64,000 nt of DNA. Origin: Bermanella sp036960565 (GTDB lineage Bacteria; Pseudomonadota; Gammaproteobacteria; Pseudomonadales; Oceanobacteraceae). Position numbers and translations under genes: made by a program. Location of the stretch: NCBI GenBank assembly GCA_036960565.1, contig JBALXQ010000019.1:29804-93803 (forward strand), read 5' to 3'. Below are positions 53,760-62,764 of the stretch, in pieces (positions within the stretch are counted from its first letter, which is position 1; the number at the start of each line of letters is the position of its first letter). The notes below the pieces were generated by a model. That model searched no databases, was not told where the DNA came from, and saw only the letters and a list, made by a program, of their open reading frames with translations.

Positions 53760-53798
53760 CCTGCATGACCCATGGGCTTTGGGTCATGCAGGTTTTTC
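53760..53798. terminator. Strong bidirectional terminator after yqhD
   Basis: 12-bp perfect stem CCTGCATGACCC (53760-53771) / GGGTCATGCAGG (53781-53792), flanked by A5 on the left and TTTTTCTTT on the right. Ends the yqhD transcript and isolates the ligase operon from it. Confidence 0.9.
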
Positions 53799-53799
53799 T

Positions 53800-54957
53800 T
53801 TATAAAGCCGTTTGCAATATCACTCTGCTTACTTCTGGTGTGATGTCGCGTTTCTCACCCAGTTTCACCATGCCGTGCTGCTGAAGACTGGTCAGCAAGG
53901 GCTCAATATGACTTTCGTCTAGATCAATATGACTTAGACGAGTAGGTACACCCATTTCAGTGAAAAATTGCTCTGTTTTTTCAATGGCCTGATCGATACG
54001 CTCTTCTTCACTGCCAGATTGAATATTCCATACTCGCTGGGCATATTGCAGTAGCTTCTCTCGCTTCTCTTCACGGCGTACTTTCATCACAGCGGGCAGT
54101 ACAATCGACAGGGTTCGGGCGTGATCGATACCAAAGCCACCAGTTAGCTCATGTCCAATCATATGGGTAGACCAATCTTGCGGCACCCCAGCGCCGATTA
54201 AACCATTTAACGCCATCGTAGCGGCCCACATCACATTGCCGCGTACTTCAAGGTCATTTTTGGTGGCATCTGCCAGAGCTTTAGGCCCTTCTTCAATGAG
54301 CGTTTGCAATAGACCTTCACTAAAGCGGTCTTGTACCTTGCCGTTCACGTTGTAGGTGAGGTATTGCTCCATGGTATGAACAAAGGCATCTACCACACCG
54401 TTGCCCACTTGACGATCAGATAGGCTAAGGGTGACAGCAGGGTCGAGCACGGCAAATTGCGGACGCACCAATGGGCTTGAGAATGGCAGTTTGTGCCCAT
54501 TACGGGTGACCACAGCTCCTTGATTGGTTTCAGAACCCGTCGCTGGAAGCGTTAACACTGCACCAATTGGCAGGGCTTTTTGAATGCGCTGTTGCTTGGC
54601 AATAATATCCCAAGGGTCATCCCCTTCAAACAAAGCCGCGCCGGCGATAAATTTAACACCATCCACTACTGAACCACCGCCTACCGCTAAGAGGTAATCA
54701 ATTTTTTTCTCTTTAATAATGGCCAAGGATTTAACCAAGGTATCGTATTGAGGGTTAGGCTCGATGCCTGAAAATTCAAACCACTCATACTCACTTAACG
54801 CATTGCTGACTTGATCATATACACCATTTTTTTTAATGGAGCCGCCGCCGTATACCATCAATACTCGAGCATTTGCTGGAATCTCTTTTTTAATGGCTTC
54901 AATTTGACCTTCACCAAAATGAATACGGGTGGAATTATGAAAGCTGAAATTTAACAT
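53800..54957 (-). CDS. yqhD: NADPH-dependent alcohol dehydrogenase/aldehyde reductase YqhD
   Basis: 385 residues from the ATG at 54957 (AGGA 7 nt upstream); upstream in-frame ATGs add a non-conserved peptide. Close to E. coli YqhD throughout: LNFSFHNSTRIHFGEG, MVYGGGSIKKNGVYDQV, LLAVGGGSVVDGVKFI, LPATGSETNQGAV, NGVVDAFVHTMEQY, and GVPQDWSTHMIGHEL. Metal ligands (Asp and His in DAFVH and MIGHEL, His in GFGIDHA) are in place. It reduces short toxic aldehydes such as those from lipid peroxidation. No YqhC regulator is beside it; a TetR/AlkD pair is. Confidence 0.95.
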   Translation of the reverse strand: MLNFSFHNSTRIHFGEGQIEAIKKEIPANARVLMVYGGGSIKKNGVYDQVSNALSEYEWFEFSGIEPNPQYDTLVKSLAIIKEKKIDYLLAVGGGSVVDGVKFIAGAALFEGDDPWDIIAKQQRIQKALPIGAVLTLPATGSETNQGAVVTRNGHKLPFSSPLVRPQFAVLDPAVTLSLSDRQVGNGVVDAFVHTMEQYLTYNVNGKVQDRFSEGLLQTLIEEGPKALADATKNDLEVRGNVMWAATMALNGLIGAGVPQDWSTHMIGHELTGGFGIDHARTLSIVLPAVMKVRREEKREKLLQYAQRVWNIQSGSEEERIDQAIEKTEQFFTEMGVPTRLSHIDLDESHIEPLLTSLQQHGMVKLGEKRDITPEVSRVILQTAL

Positions 54958-55151
54958 GGGTGTATCCTGGAATGAATTAACCAAAGCATCAATTGATGAT
55001 AGATGAGTTTGAAAAAGCGACCGCTTAAGTTTGTCTGCCAAAAAGGTGAATTGCAGTCTAAGCCCAAGCTTTCTCATTAACAACTGGGGTTAAATGGAAC
55101 AGATAAATCACATAAAGACAGCAATAGCGTTAATTGGCTATTATCTCTAAC

Positions 55152-56291
55152 CTATAAACTCAATGTAAAATGGCACACCGCCATCACCTCACCATTTATC
55201 TGTAAGTGCACTTCATGCTCTCCTGCATAATATTTTCGTGTGCTTATTTTTTTAATACTGTGTTTTTTCCCAAGATCTATAGGTGTCTTTTTAGAGATAG
55301 ATTTTTGCCCCCATTTGAAAACTTTTGGGGAAAGTTTGCCATTGGCTTTTTTATGATGAATCACATAATCAATCATTACTGGATGAGGTTTTTCACTCTC
55401 ACACACCAATCCGGTGGAGATTTTAAGCGCCTCACCTAACTTGATTTCACATTTATCCAAGGTGAAATAGCTAACTAAAAGATCGGGTACAGGCTTAAAC
55501 CCTAATATTGACAACGCCGTTTGATTCCCCTGCTTCACTAGGGTTCTTAAAGCATGCTTAATAAGCCAAAGACGCTCGCTACTCGCACCAATAGACCATT
55601 TCAATAAAAGATCGGTCACCGCCTTAGGGTTATCCTTACTGATATCATTTAGGTTATTGGCCACCGAGCGGCGCACATAAAGTTGAGGGTCATTTTTTAA
55701 TTTTTCCAGCAAAAAAATCACTGGAGCCGGGTCTTTGATGTATCTGGGTAATCTTGAAAATAGCGGCAACCTAGGGCGGGTGCCTTCACTTACCAACCGA
55801 CGTACATGCACATTGTCATGAGCTGACCATTTTTTTAATTGCTCATAGGTTTTTTCATGATGATTATCAATAAACGCACGAATGGCGCCCTCGCTACTAA
55901 AGCGTTTGGTCATTTCCATAAGTGCATTCATGGCCAAATCAAAATGCTGCAAACCATAATGAGATATGAATTCACATTGAGGTAATATTATAAAACCATG
56001 TGAGGAGCTTAGATCAATACCATCTAAATTATCCTGTGGCACCTCGCTGCCCAGTGCACTGATTAATATTGAAGATGCCTGTGAAAAATCTTCGGGTAAA
56101 AATTTTTTAAGTGATTCCCGAACCTGCTGTATGCGCTCACTTAACCCCAGCAAATGAATATTTTCTAAAGCATTTTTTTCAAATGATTTTCTTTCGAACC
56201 CTGAAAATACCGCATCAATACGCTCACTTAACCCACAAATACTTCTTGGCCCAATACTGTCACGCAATAAACTCGGGGAAGGTTCAGTCAT
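55152..56291 (-). CDS. DNA alkylation repair protein, AlkD-like HEAT-repeat family
   Basis: 379 residues, helical repeats throughout. HVRRLVSEGTRPRLPLF, LEKLKNDPQLYVRRSVANNL and KALRTLVKQG match the AlkD-like family that removes alkylated purines without base flipping. The first 100 residues and the strand-rich C-terminus (KISTRKYYAGEHEVHLQING) are typical of the longer members. It overlaps the TetR gene by 8 bp. The pair suggests a repair enzyme controlled by its own alkylation- or electrophile-sensing repressor. Confidence 0.85.
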   Translation of the reverse strand: MTEPSPSLLRDSIGPRSICGLSERIDAVFSGFERKSFEKNALENIHLLGLSERIQQVRESLKKFLPEDFSQASSILISALGSEVPQDNLDGIDLSSSHGFIILPQCEFISHYGLQHFDLAMNALMEMTKRFSSEGAIRAFIDNHHEKTYEQLKKWSAHDNVHVRRLVSEGTRPRLPLFSRLPRYIKDPAPVIFLLEKLKNDPQLYVRRSVANNLNDISKDNPKAVTDLLLKWSIGASSERLWLIKHALRTLVKQGNQTALSILGFKPVPDLLVSYFTLDKCEIKLGEALKISTGLVCESEKPHPVMIDYVIHHKKANGKLSPKVFKWGQKSISKKTPIDLGKKHSIKKISTRKYYAGEHEVHLQINGEVMAVCHFTLSL

Positions 56292-56925
56292 CTTTATTCT
56301 CTATTTTAACTTCTACTTTTTCTTCCAAGGGCAATTTTTTTAGATGCTGAGCCTGCAAAAGTGCATCTAAGCATTGCCTAGCCAAGACGCCACTATTAAG
56401 CGTTTTTATGGGAATGCCAGAAATGGCCAATCCAAGATCAAATGACAGTAATAAATCACACCAATTTTCAATGGGGCTTTGCTCTAAAATGATGCCCTGC
56501 CGCACGGCAGATTTTAGGTTCTCAAGATACAAATTCCTTACCCATTTAGTGAAATCTGTCGCCATCTCAAATGCGGCTTTAGGCACGGCATGTTGATTAT
56601 TTAGAGTATTCACCATCATGCAGCCATGGTAATCATCGCCAAATTGAATACTGTCAAAGTAGCCATAGATATTGTCAATATGACGGGGCGTCTGACCTAG
56701 CTGAGTCAGGTATATTTCTCGGGCCATTTTCAAGTAATGAGCAAGTGCCTCACAAAAAAGCCCTTCTTTGCCATCGAATTCGCTATACAGACTAAAGCGG
56801 TTTAGCCCTGTGTATTCCACTAATTCCTTGAGGTGCGCCCCTTCATAACCTTTACGCCAGAACACCTCCATGGCTTTGGTTAACACGTCTTCCTTGTGGT
56901 ATTGCTTCTTTCTGCCCCGTGCCAT
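56284..56925 (-). CDS. TetR-family regulator cotranscribed with AlkD-like gene
   Basis: 213 residues from the ATG at 56925, preceded by an excellent GGAGGGG. HTH: DVLTKAMEVFWRKGYEGAHL, ELVEYTGLNRFSLYSEFDGK. The 3' end overlaps the AlkD-like start by 8 bp. It is divergent from a small ABM-like secreted protein at 57122, with ATCGTT half-sites in between (56979, 57006 inverted, 57036). Confidence 0.9.
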   Translation of the reverse strand: MARGRKKQYHKEDVLTKAMEVFWRKGYEGAHLKELVEYTGLNRFSLYSEFDGKEGLFCEALAHYLKMAREIYLTQLGQTPRHIDNIYGYFDSIQFGDDYHGCMMVNTLNNQHAVPKAAFEMATDFTKWVRNLYLENLKSAVRQGIILEQSPIENWCDLLLSFDLGLAISGIPIKTLNSGVLARQCLDALLQAQHLKKLPLEEKVEVKIENKDD

Positions 56926-56970
56926 ATCCCCTCCTTCACGATGCCTGTGATCATCCAATGCCGGTAAATT

Positions 56971-57041
56971 ATACACCTATCGTTCAGTTTATCATTGAAT
57001 TACTAAACGATGAGTGATTAAATAATTAAACACCTATCGTT
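56971..57041. promoter_or_regulatory. ATCGTT half-sites between TetR and ABM-like genes
   Basis: ACACCTATCGTTC occurs twice in direct orientation (half-site ATCGTT at 56979-56984 and 57036-57041), with an inverted AACGAT at 57006-57011 between them. Spacing suits a TetR-type operator array for the divergent genes. Confidence 0.5.
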
Positions 57042-57121
57042 CTTTAATTGAAAAGACGGGGGCACGACCCATTAATGTCCATTTAATGGGGCTTACATTT
57101 ACTAAATAAAGGCGGTTAACC

Positions 57122-57475
57122 ATGAGCATTCGGGCACTATTACTTACTACACTGGTATTTTTCACCCTTAATAGTTATGGGCAAACCATGGAATTGGCCT
57201 ATTTCAAAAGTAATCAGGGAGTCAGTAGCAGCAAAATAATCGAAGCCGCCAGCGCCATGCAAAGCACCATCAGCCAATGGCAAGGGTTTGTCTCTCGTGA
57301 ACTGGTACAGCTAGGGGATGACCAATGGGTGGATATTGTGCGTTGGGATAATGAAAAATCGGCTCAATTAGCAGTAGATAAGGCCATGCACAGCTCAGTG
57401 TGTTTAACCTTTTTCGCGTTAATTACCAGTAACGAATCAGACATGCAGCACGGTGAAATTCAGCTTGTTCAATAG
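57122..57475 (+). CDS. Secreted ABM-like (dimeric alpha-beta barrel) small protein
   Basis: 117 residues with a signal peptide ending SYG-QT and AAAGGCGG upstream of the ATG. The mature 100 residues look like an antibiotic-biosynthesis-monooxygenase-type domain: ELAYFKSNQGV, WQGFVSRELVQLGDDQWVDI and VRWDNEKSAQLAVDKA. Such domains usually act in the cytoplasm as small heme- or quinol-oxidising enzymes; a secreted form is less usual. Divergent from the TetR gene. Confidence 0.75.
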   Translation: MSIRALLLTTLVFFTLNSYGQTMELAYFKSNQGVSSSKIIEAASAMQSTISQWQGFVSRELVQLGDDQWVDIVRWDNEKSAQLAVDKAMHSSVCLTFFALITSNESDMQHGEIQLVQ

Positions 57476-57513
57476 CATCAAAAAACTATAAATCACTTAT
57501 AAATAAAACGAAA

Positions 57514-58644
57514 TTAAATTTTGGCGGCAATGATATCCACCAGCATGCCGCTAATTTTTTCAAAACGTAATTTTAAATCATCATCGGCTGAGGTGGCTTT
57601 AAAAAGATCATCTGAGCAAGTATTAAGCAACATCATAAAATGATTTTCCTGCGCTTCGGTGAGGGCTAAACTAGCAAAAGACTCATTAACCGATTCGTTC
57701 AGTTGAGAAATTATTCCAGATACCTCTTTGTTTTTATCCTCGGATAAACCCTCAATTTGTTCTAGGGTTTGCTCTATATCTTCAAGGGCTAACTTAATGC
57801 GGTTAATCACCACCAACTCTTTTTCATGAGCAATATTCAAACTATCCATGCGTGCCGAAGCGCCATTTAAAATAGAGACAATATGGTCCTTTACACGGCC
57901 ACACAGCATTTCATCATCTACTGGCAGATTCTTAATTAAAAATGAAATATTTTGAGAGACACACAAACAACGGCGACCAAACTCTTTAATTTTCTCGCCA
58001 CCAATCATCTCCGTCATTAGGGTTACTTCTAAAGGTGCACAATGACCAGTGCTGCATTTATTCATCGTTGCTTCAAATCCACGTAACTGAACACAACTTT
58101 TAAGTCCGTAGCTTTGCAGTGATGCGATAATTAAATCGGCTAATGAATCCTGATTATCACATTGAAAGCTGTTCTCCATAAATTGCAATACACCACCTAG
58201 CTCACCACTATTGGTCATGGCCATATTGGCAAATGCGTTGGCGCTGTCGAGCGCCCCTTTAAATTCTTCTATTACGGTAAGGTTGTGATCAATCTTGGCA
58301 ATCACCTCTTTTATATCGCAAGGCTTGGTCAGATAGTCGGCACCACCGGCCTCATATCCTTTGAGTTTGTCGGATAACTCGGTATGAGCAGAAAGAAAAA
58401 TAACTGGGATATCTTTAAACTCAAAATTATCTTTAATAATTTCACAGCACTCATAACCGTTCATTTCCGGCATGCGTACATCCATGAGCACTAGATCGGG
58501 TTTATCTTGGTCCATGGCCTCAAGGCAAGCCTTACCCGATTCCATACAGCTCACCCGGTATTGCGCCTCCAGTGTTCTTAAAATCAATAACAAGTTGGCA
58601 GGCTGATCATCCACCACCATGATATGCTTTTGAATCTCAGACAT
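57514..58644 (-). CDS. Response regulator with unassigned cysteine-rich output domain
   Basis: 376 residues. Receiver (1-125) complete: VVDDQ, phospho-acceptor Asp55 in LVLMDVRMPEMNG, Ser in IFLSAH, Lys in LTKPCD. Residues about 150-260 include a cluster of cysteines (SCVQLRGFEATMNKCSTGHC, GRRCLC, EMLCG) and then a long predicted helical segment (about 255-376). No HD, GGDEF, EAL or HTH motif seen. The output may be a GAF-like or novel sensing/binding domain. Divergent from the receiver-kinase gene across a 345-bp gap. Confidence 0.75.
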   Translation of the reverse strand: MSEIQKHIMVVDDQPANLLLILRTLEAQYRVSCMESGKACLEAMDQDKPDLVLMDVRMPEMNGYECCEIIKDNFEFKDIPVIFLSAHTELSDKLKGYEAGGADYLTKPCDIKEVIAKIDHNLTVIEEFKGALDSANAFANMAMTNSGELGGVLQFMENSFQCDNQDSLADLIIASLQSYGLKSCVQLRGFEATMNKCSTGHCAPLEVTLMTEMIGGEKIKEFGRRCLCVSQNISFLIKNLPVDDEMLCGRVKDHIVSILNGASARMDSLNIAHEKELVVINRIKLALEDIEQTLEQIEGLSEDKNKEVSGIISQLNESVNESFASLALTEAQENHFMMLLNTCSDDLFKATSADDDLKLRFEKISGMLVDIIAAKI

Positions 58645-58989
58645 TCAATATCCACCCTTTAAAATTGCCTGTTCAGTTCCTTTTAGCCCTTAACGACTCC
58701 CAGTCGACATTCAATAAGCTCTTTGGGACACCCAGTTTTTCTACCACCAGCCTGACTGCCGATACTAATGATAAATTCAATACGGCCATCTATACTCTAA
58801 ACGTTAGCACAACCATTTGCTCTGTCTGGTGAAGGTTTATAACTTTTCCATGAGAAATGGTTTTAAATATGATGAAGCTTTAATTGAAATTGTTCTATGT
58901 AACGCTCTTTATAAACAAATACAGTATTTAAAGGTTTTTTTATACCGCACTAGAGTTATAGGGATAGTTACAAAGGCTGCACTATTATT
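58645..58989. other. Intergenic region (345 bp) between divergent signalling genes
   Basis: No gene; presumably carries both promoters. I could not assign a -35/-10 pair or an operator. Confidence 0.4.
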
Positions 58990-60363
58990 ATGAATAACAT
59001 TCAGGTGGCATTAGGAAGGAGCGAACAAGTGCCAAATTCAAATACCACCTGGAATTGGAAGGTACTACTGGCCGATGATGATCCTATTTTTCATAAAATT
59101 GGTCATGCCAAACTCAATGGTATTGGGTTTGACGGACACGAAATGGAAACCTTCAACAGTAACAACTACCAATCAACCTGTTTATTTTTACAAGAGAACC
59201 CGGATACCGCCATAGTGGTGCTCGACATTCATATGGATGACGAGTCTACCGGCTACAAAGTGATTGATTTCATACGAAAAAACCTTAAAAACAGTGAGGT
59301 TAGAATTCTCCTATATACAGGGGACTCCCATATCAAGTCTGAAGAATCCATGCTCGACTCTTATGCCATCAGCGGTTATTTAAGTAAGCTCAACTCAGAC
59401 CCAGGCCAACTGCTTACCAAGGTCAAGCTGGCTCTGCGCTCTTATAGTGACATCCGCAACGCTAAGAAACTGGGACAAAGTAATTCTGAACTGGAAAAAG
59501 AAGTGGCGGTACATACCCGCCAGTTGCTGGATTTAAGCGCCAAACTTCAGTCTGAAGTTATTAAACGTAAAAAAACCGAAGATGAATTAAAAAATACTAA
59601 TGACAATCTTGAGGCTGAAATATTAAGACGTACCAAGGCCGCCGATGATGCCAAAACTGAAGCCATTAAGGCCAGCCAGGCTAAAACCGAGTTTTTATCC
59701 CGTATGAGCCATGAGCTCAGAACCCCTCTCAATGCAATCCTTGGCTTTTCACAGTTACTCTTAGTCGATAAAAAAACCACCCTTACCGAGCGTCAAAATG
59801 AAAGTGTTGATCAAATTAACATTGCCGGTAAACACTTGTTATATTTGGTATCTGAAATATTAGATCTATCTAAAATTGAAGCAGGAAAGTTAACCGTTAA
59901 CCTCGATGCGGTTAACGTAATTCCCATAGTGGAAAACTGCCTTTTAACCATGCAACAAACCGCGCTACACCGGAATATTAAATTGGAGTTTGAAGAGCAT
60001 CAGCAGGATTTATGGATTATGGCCGATGAAGTACGGGTTAAACAGGTTATTTTAAACCTAGTGAGCAATGCCATTAAATATGGTCCAGTGGAGGATACTA
60101 TTCGTATAAGTGCCCAGCTGACGAAAGGTCACGTAGATATTGGCGTCTTTGACAATGGTAAAGGCATAGACCAAAAAATGCAGGAATACCTGTATACGCC
60201 ATTTGAGCGCTGTAAAAATACCGAGTCGGATGTAGAAGGTACCGGAGTAGGTCTTGCTATTACCAAGGAACTGATGGAACTCATGCATGGCAAGGTTCAA
60301 TTTGAGAATCTGCAACCTCACGGATGTCGATTTACATTATCTTTTCCAAAAGTGAACTTATGA
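58990..60363 (+). CDS. Hybrid signalling protein: N-terminal receiver, C-terminal histidine kinase
   Basis: 457 residues, no membrane segments. Receiver (about 22-145) with acidic pocket LLADDDPIF and Asp79 in VVLDIHMDD. A coiled coil (about 155-230) leads to the kinase: His241 in RMSHELRTPLNAIL, N box LVSNAIKYGP, G boxes DNGKGID and EGTGVGLAI. The receiver-first order means it can be controlled by another kinase. A CheY-like receiver follows 42 bp downstream. Confidence 0.88.
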   Translation: MNNIQVALGRSEQVPNSNTTWNWKVLLADDDPIFHKIGHAKLNGIGFDGHEMETFNSNNYQSTCLFLQENPDTAIVVLDIHMDDESTGYKVIDFIRKNLKNSEVRILLYTGDSHIKSEESMLDSYAISGYLSKLNSDPGQLLTKVKLALRSYSDIRNAKKLGQSNSELEKEVAVHTRQLLDLSAKLQSEVIKRKKTEDELKNTNDNLEAEILRRTKAADDAKTEAIKASQAKTEFLSRMSHELRTPLNAILGFSQLLLVDKKTTLTERQNESVDQINIAGKHLLYLVSEILDLSKIEAGKLTVNLDAVNVIPIVENCLLTMQQTALHRNIKLEFEEHQQDLWIMADEVRVKQVILNLVSNAIKYGPVEDTIRISAQLTKGHVDIGVFDNGKGIDQKMQEYLYTPFERCKNTESDVEGTGVGLAITKELMELMHGKVQFENLQPHGCRFTLSFPKVNL

Positions 60364-60405
60364 TGCCTATACTAATAAATAGCAATAAGATCACGGACCG
60401 CAACT

Positions 60406-60798
60406 ATGAAAGAAGATGATCTCAGTTTTTTGGTCATTGATGATGATCCGGCCAGCCTAGCGTTGGTGAAAGCCACACTTGGGCAGGCGAATTATTCCAA
60501 TGTCGATTTATTTGATGATCCAATAAAAGCGCAAAAGTCCTATCAAAACAAAAGTTATGATATTTTAATTTTAGATCTGCGCATGCCCTTATTAAGTGGC
60601 TTTGACATACTAAAAGAAATAAACGAAATTCATAAAACTCGGCCCAGAACCATCGTTTTAACCGCCCAGGTTGAAGCCGACACCGCCGACAAAGCCTTAG
60701 CCCTAGGGGCAAAAAAAGTACTATTTAAGCCTTATAATGTGAAGGAGTTAGTGCAAGAGGTGCGGAGTCAGATAGAAGCCTTGGCAAGTGCAGGCTGA
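60406..60798 (+). CDS. Stand-alone CheY-like receiver
   Basis: 130 residues, receiver only: VIDDDPASL, Asp57 in LDLRMPLLSGFD, Thr in IVLTAQ, Lys in LFKPYN. There is no output domain. It probably passes phosphate to or from the kinase encoded immediately upstream, or binds a target protein when phosphorylated. Confidence 0.88.
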   Translation: MKEDDLSFLVIDDDPASLALVKATLGQANYSNVDLFDDPIKAQKSYQNKSYDILILDLRMPLLSGFDILKEINEIHKTRPRTIVLTAQVEADTADKALALGAKKVLFKPYNVKELVQEVRSQIEALASAG

Positions 60799-60858
60799 TG
60801 CTTAGCTGCTGCGGCAACACATCCCCCCACACCCTAATTTCGCCCTTATTTTTTGAGA

Positions 60859-62604
60859 TTACACAGCCAAATTAAATTGCAATTGGGCCAGGCGTTTATA
60901 CAAGCTGGAACTTTGCAGTAATTGCTGATGACTACCAATATCGGCTAACTTGCCCTGCTCAAATACAGCAATTCGATCAACATGAGCGACCGTGGCTAAA
61001 CGGTGAGCAATAATGATAGTAGTACGCCCTTTCATGAGCTCATTTAACGCTTGCTGTACATGGTATTCACTCTGGGCGTCTAGAGCGCTAGTAGCTTCAT
61101 CCAACAATAGTATTTTGGGGTCGCGTAATATAGCTCGGGCAATCGCTAAGCGCTGTTTTTGCCCGCCTGATAATTTAACCCCTTGCTCGCCTAAAAATGA
61201 ATCATAACCCAGTGGCAGCTGCTCGATAAACTCTTCAGCATGAGCAGCTTTGGCGGCCGCTCTGACTTCTTCATCTGTGGCATTTGGTCGCCCGTACCTA
61301 AGATTGTCCAGCACACTGCTGCTAAACAACACCGGCTGCTGCGGTACTAAAGCATACTGAGCACGCAACTCCTGCAAGTCTAACTGGCACAGATCCTCGC
61401 CGTTTAACTTCACAGATCCCTGCTGTGGGTCTCTAAAGCGCAATAACAGATCAAATAAGGTAGATTTACCCGCCCCAGAAGGCCCTACCAGCGCGATATG
61501 TTCACCTGCTTTAATATCCAGAGTTAAACCATCAATCGCTTTATAGGCAGGCCTTGAAGGGTAAGTATAAGAGACTTGATTAAAACTCAGTAAGGGTTTT
61601 GATGACTCAAGTGAGGATGAAATTGGTAATGCAATATTATCTTTAGGTGAGCTAATCTCGGCTTCGGTCGACAATAATTCACGAATGCGTTCCGCTGCAC
61701 CTGCAGCCCTTTGAACTTCCCCATAGACCTCGGTGACAGCCGCCAACGATCCAGCGACCATGATGGCATAAAATACAAAGGCCGATAATTCACCCGCCGA
61801 AAGCTTGCCAGCCAATACATCTGTTCCACCCACATAGAGCATGCCCGCTACCGCCCCCATCACCAGAAACATCACCAAAGCGATCAATATGGCACGTTGG
61901 CTAATACGCTTAAGGGCCACATCAAAAGCCCCTTCTGCGGCCTGAGAAAACTGTTCATTCACAGTATCTTCACGGGTAAAGGCCTGCACTACTTTAATGT
62001 GCAGCAAACTCTCACCTGCCCAAGCGCCTACTGTGGCAATTTTATCCTGTGATTCGCGAGACAGCTTTTTTACCTTGCGCCCAAAATAAATAAGCGGGAA
62101 TACAATCACTGGCACCACAACTAGGACAATTAAGGTAAGTTTTATATTACTTATGAACATCAAAGTTAAGCCCCCTACAAAGGTCAGGCTATTACGCAAA
62201 GCAAACGAGAATGAAGAACCAATCACGGTCTGTAAAAGAGTGGTGTCTGTGGTTACGCGACTTTGAATTTCCCCAGCCAGGTTATCCTCAAAAAAACTGG
62301 GCGTTAAACTTACCAGGTGGCGGTACAGTTTTATGCGGATATCTGCCACCACTCGCTCACCAATCCAAGAGATCATATAAAAACGAAAATAGGCGCCGAT
62401 GGAGGTAAAAAGAATAATCACACCAAATAAAGAAAGTGCATTGGCAAGGCCCTCTTCAGATTGAGCAGAAAAGCCCTGATCTACCATCAAACGTATCCCC
62501 TGCCCCATAGACAAGGTTAGAGCTGCGGTAATAACCAGTGCCAACAACGCAATGGATAAACGTAAACGATAGGGTTTAACAAATTGCCACAGCCAATTCA
62601 GCAT
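60859..62604 (-). CDS. ABC exporter half-transporter (MsbA/LmrA type)
   Basis: 581 residues. Six-helix transmembrane domain (about 1-310), then a nucleotide-binding domain: Walker A GPSGAGKST, Q-loop LVPQQPVLF, ABC signature LSGGQKQRL, Walker B ILLLDEATSALD, and IIIAHRLATV. It forms homodimers that export lipids, peptides or drugs across the inner membrane. Lone gene on the minus strand. It is divergent from a periplasmic binding protein gene but exporters do not use such proteins, so the link is doubtful. Substrate unknown. Confidence 0.9.
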   Translation of the reverse strand: MLNWLWQFVKPYRLRLSIALLALVITAALTLSMGQGIRLMVDQGFSAQSEEGLANALSLFGVIILFTSIGAYFRFYMISWIGERVVADIRIKLYRHLVSLTPSFFEDNLAGEIQSRVTTDTTLLQTVIGSSFSFALRNSLTFVGGLTLMFISNIKLTLIVLVVVPVIVFPLIYFGRKVKKLSRESQDKIATVGAWAGESLLHIKVVQAFTREDTVNEQFSQAAEGAFDVALKRISQRAILIALVMFLVMGAVAGMLYVGGTDVLAGKLSAGELSAFVFYAIMVAGSLAAVTEVYGEVQRAAGAAERIRELLSTEAEISSPKDNIALPISSSLESSKPLLSFNQVSYTYPSRPAYKAIDGLTLDIKAGEHIALVGPSGAGKSTLFDLLLRFRDPQQGSVKLNGEDLCQLDLQELRAQYALVPQQPVLFSSSVLDNLRYGRPNATDEEVRAAAKAAHAEEFIEQLPLGYDSFLGEQGVKLSGGQKQRLAIARAILRDPKILLLDEATSALDAQSEYHVQQALNELMKGRTTIIIAHRLATVAHVDRIAVFEQGKLADIGSHQQLLQSSSLYKRLAQLQFNLAV

Positions 62605-62764
62605 ACTGAATTCTTTCCCGTAAATATAAAGGCGTCATTGTAGACCCTGTGCATTATTAATAGATACTCGCTTGGGGCTGTTTTTGTGGGACTCATTGTT
62701 GCAAACAGCCAATTTATCCAAGCACCATCAATGATTTTTACTGGGACTATACTTAACTGAAATC

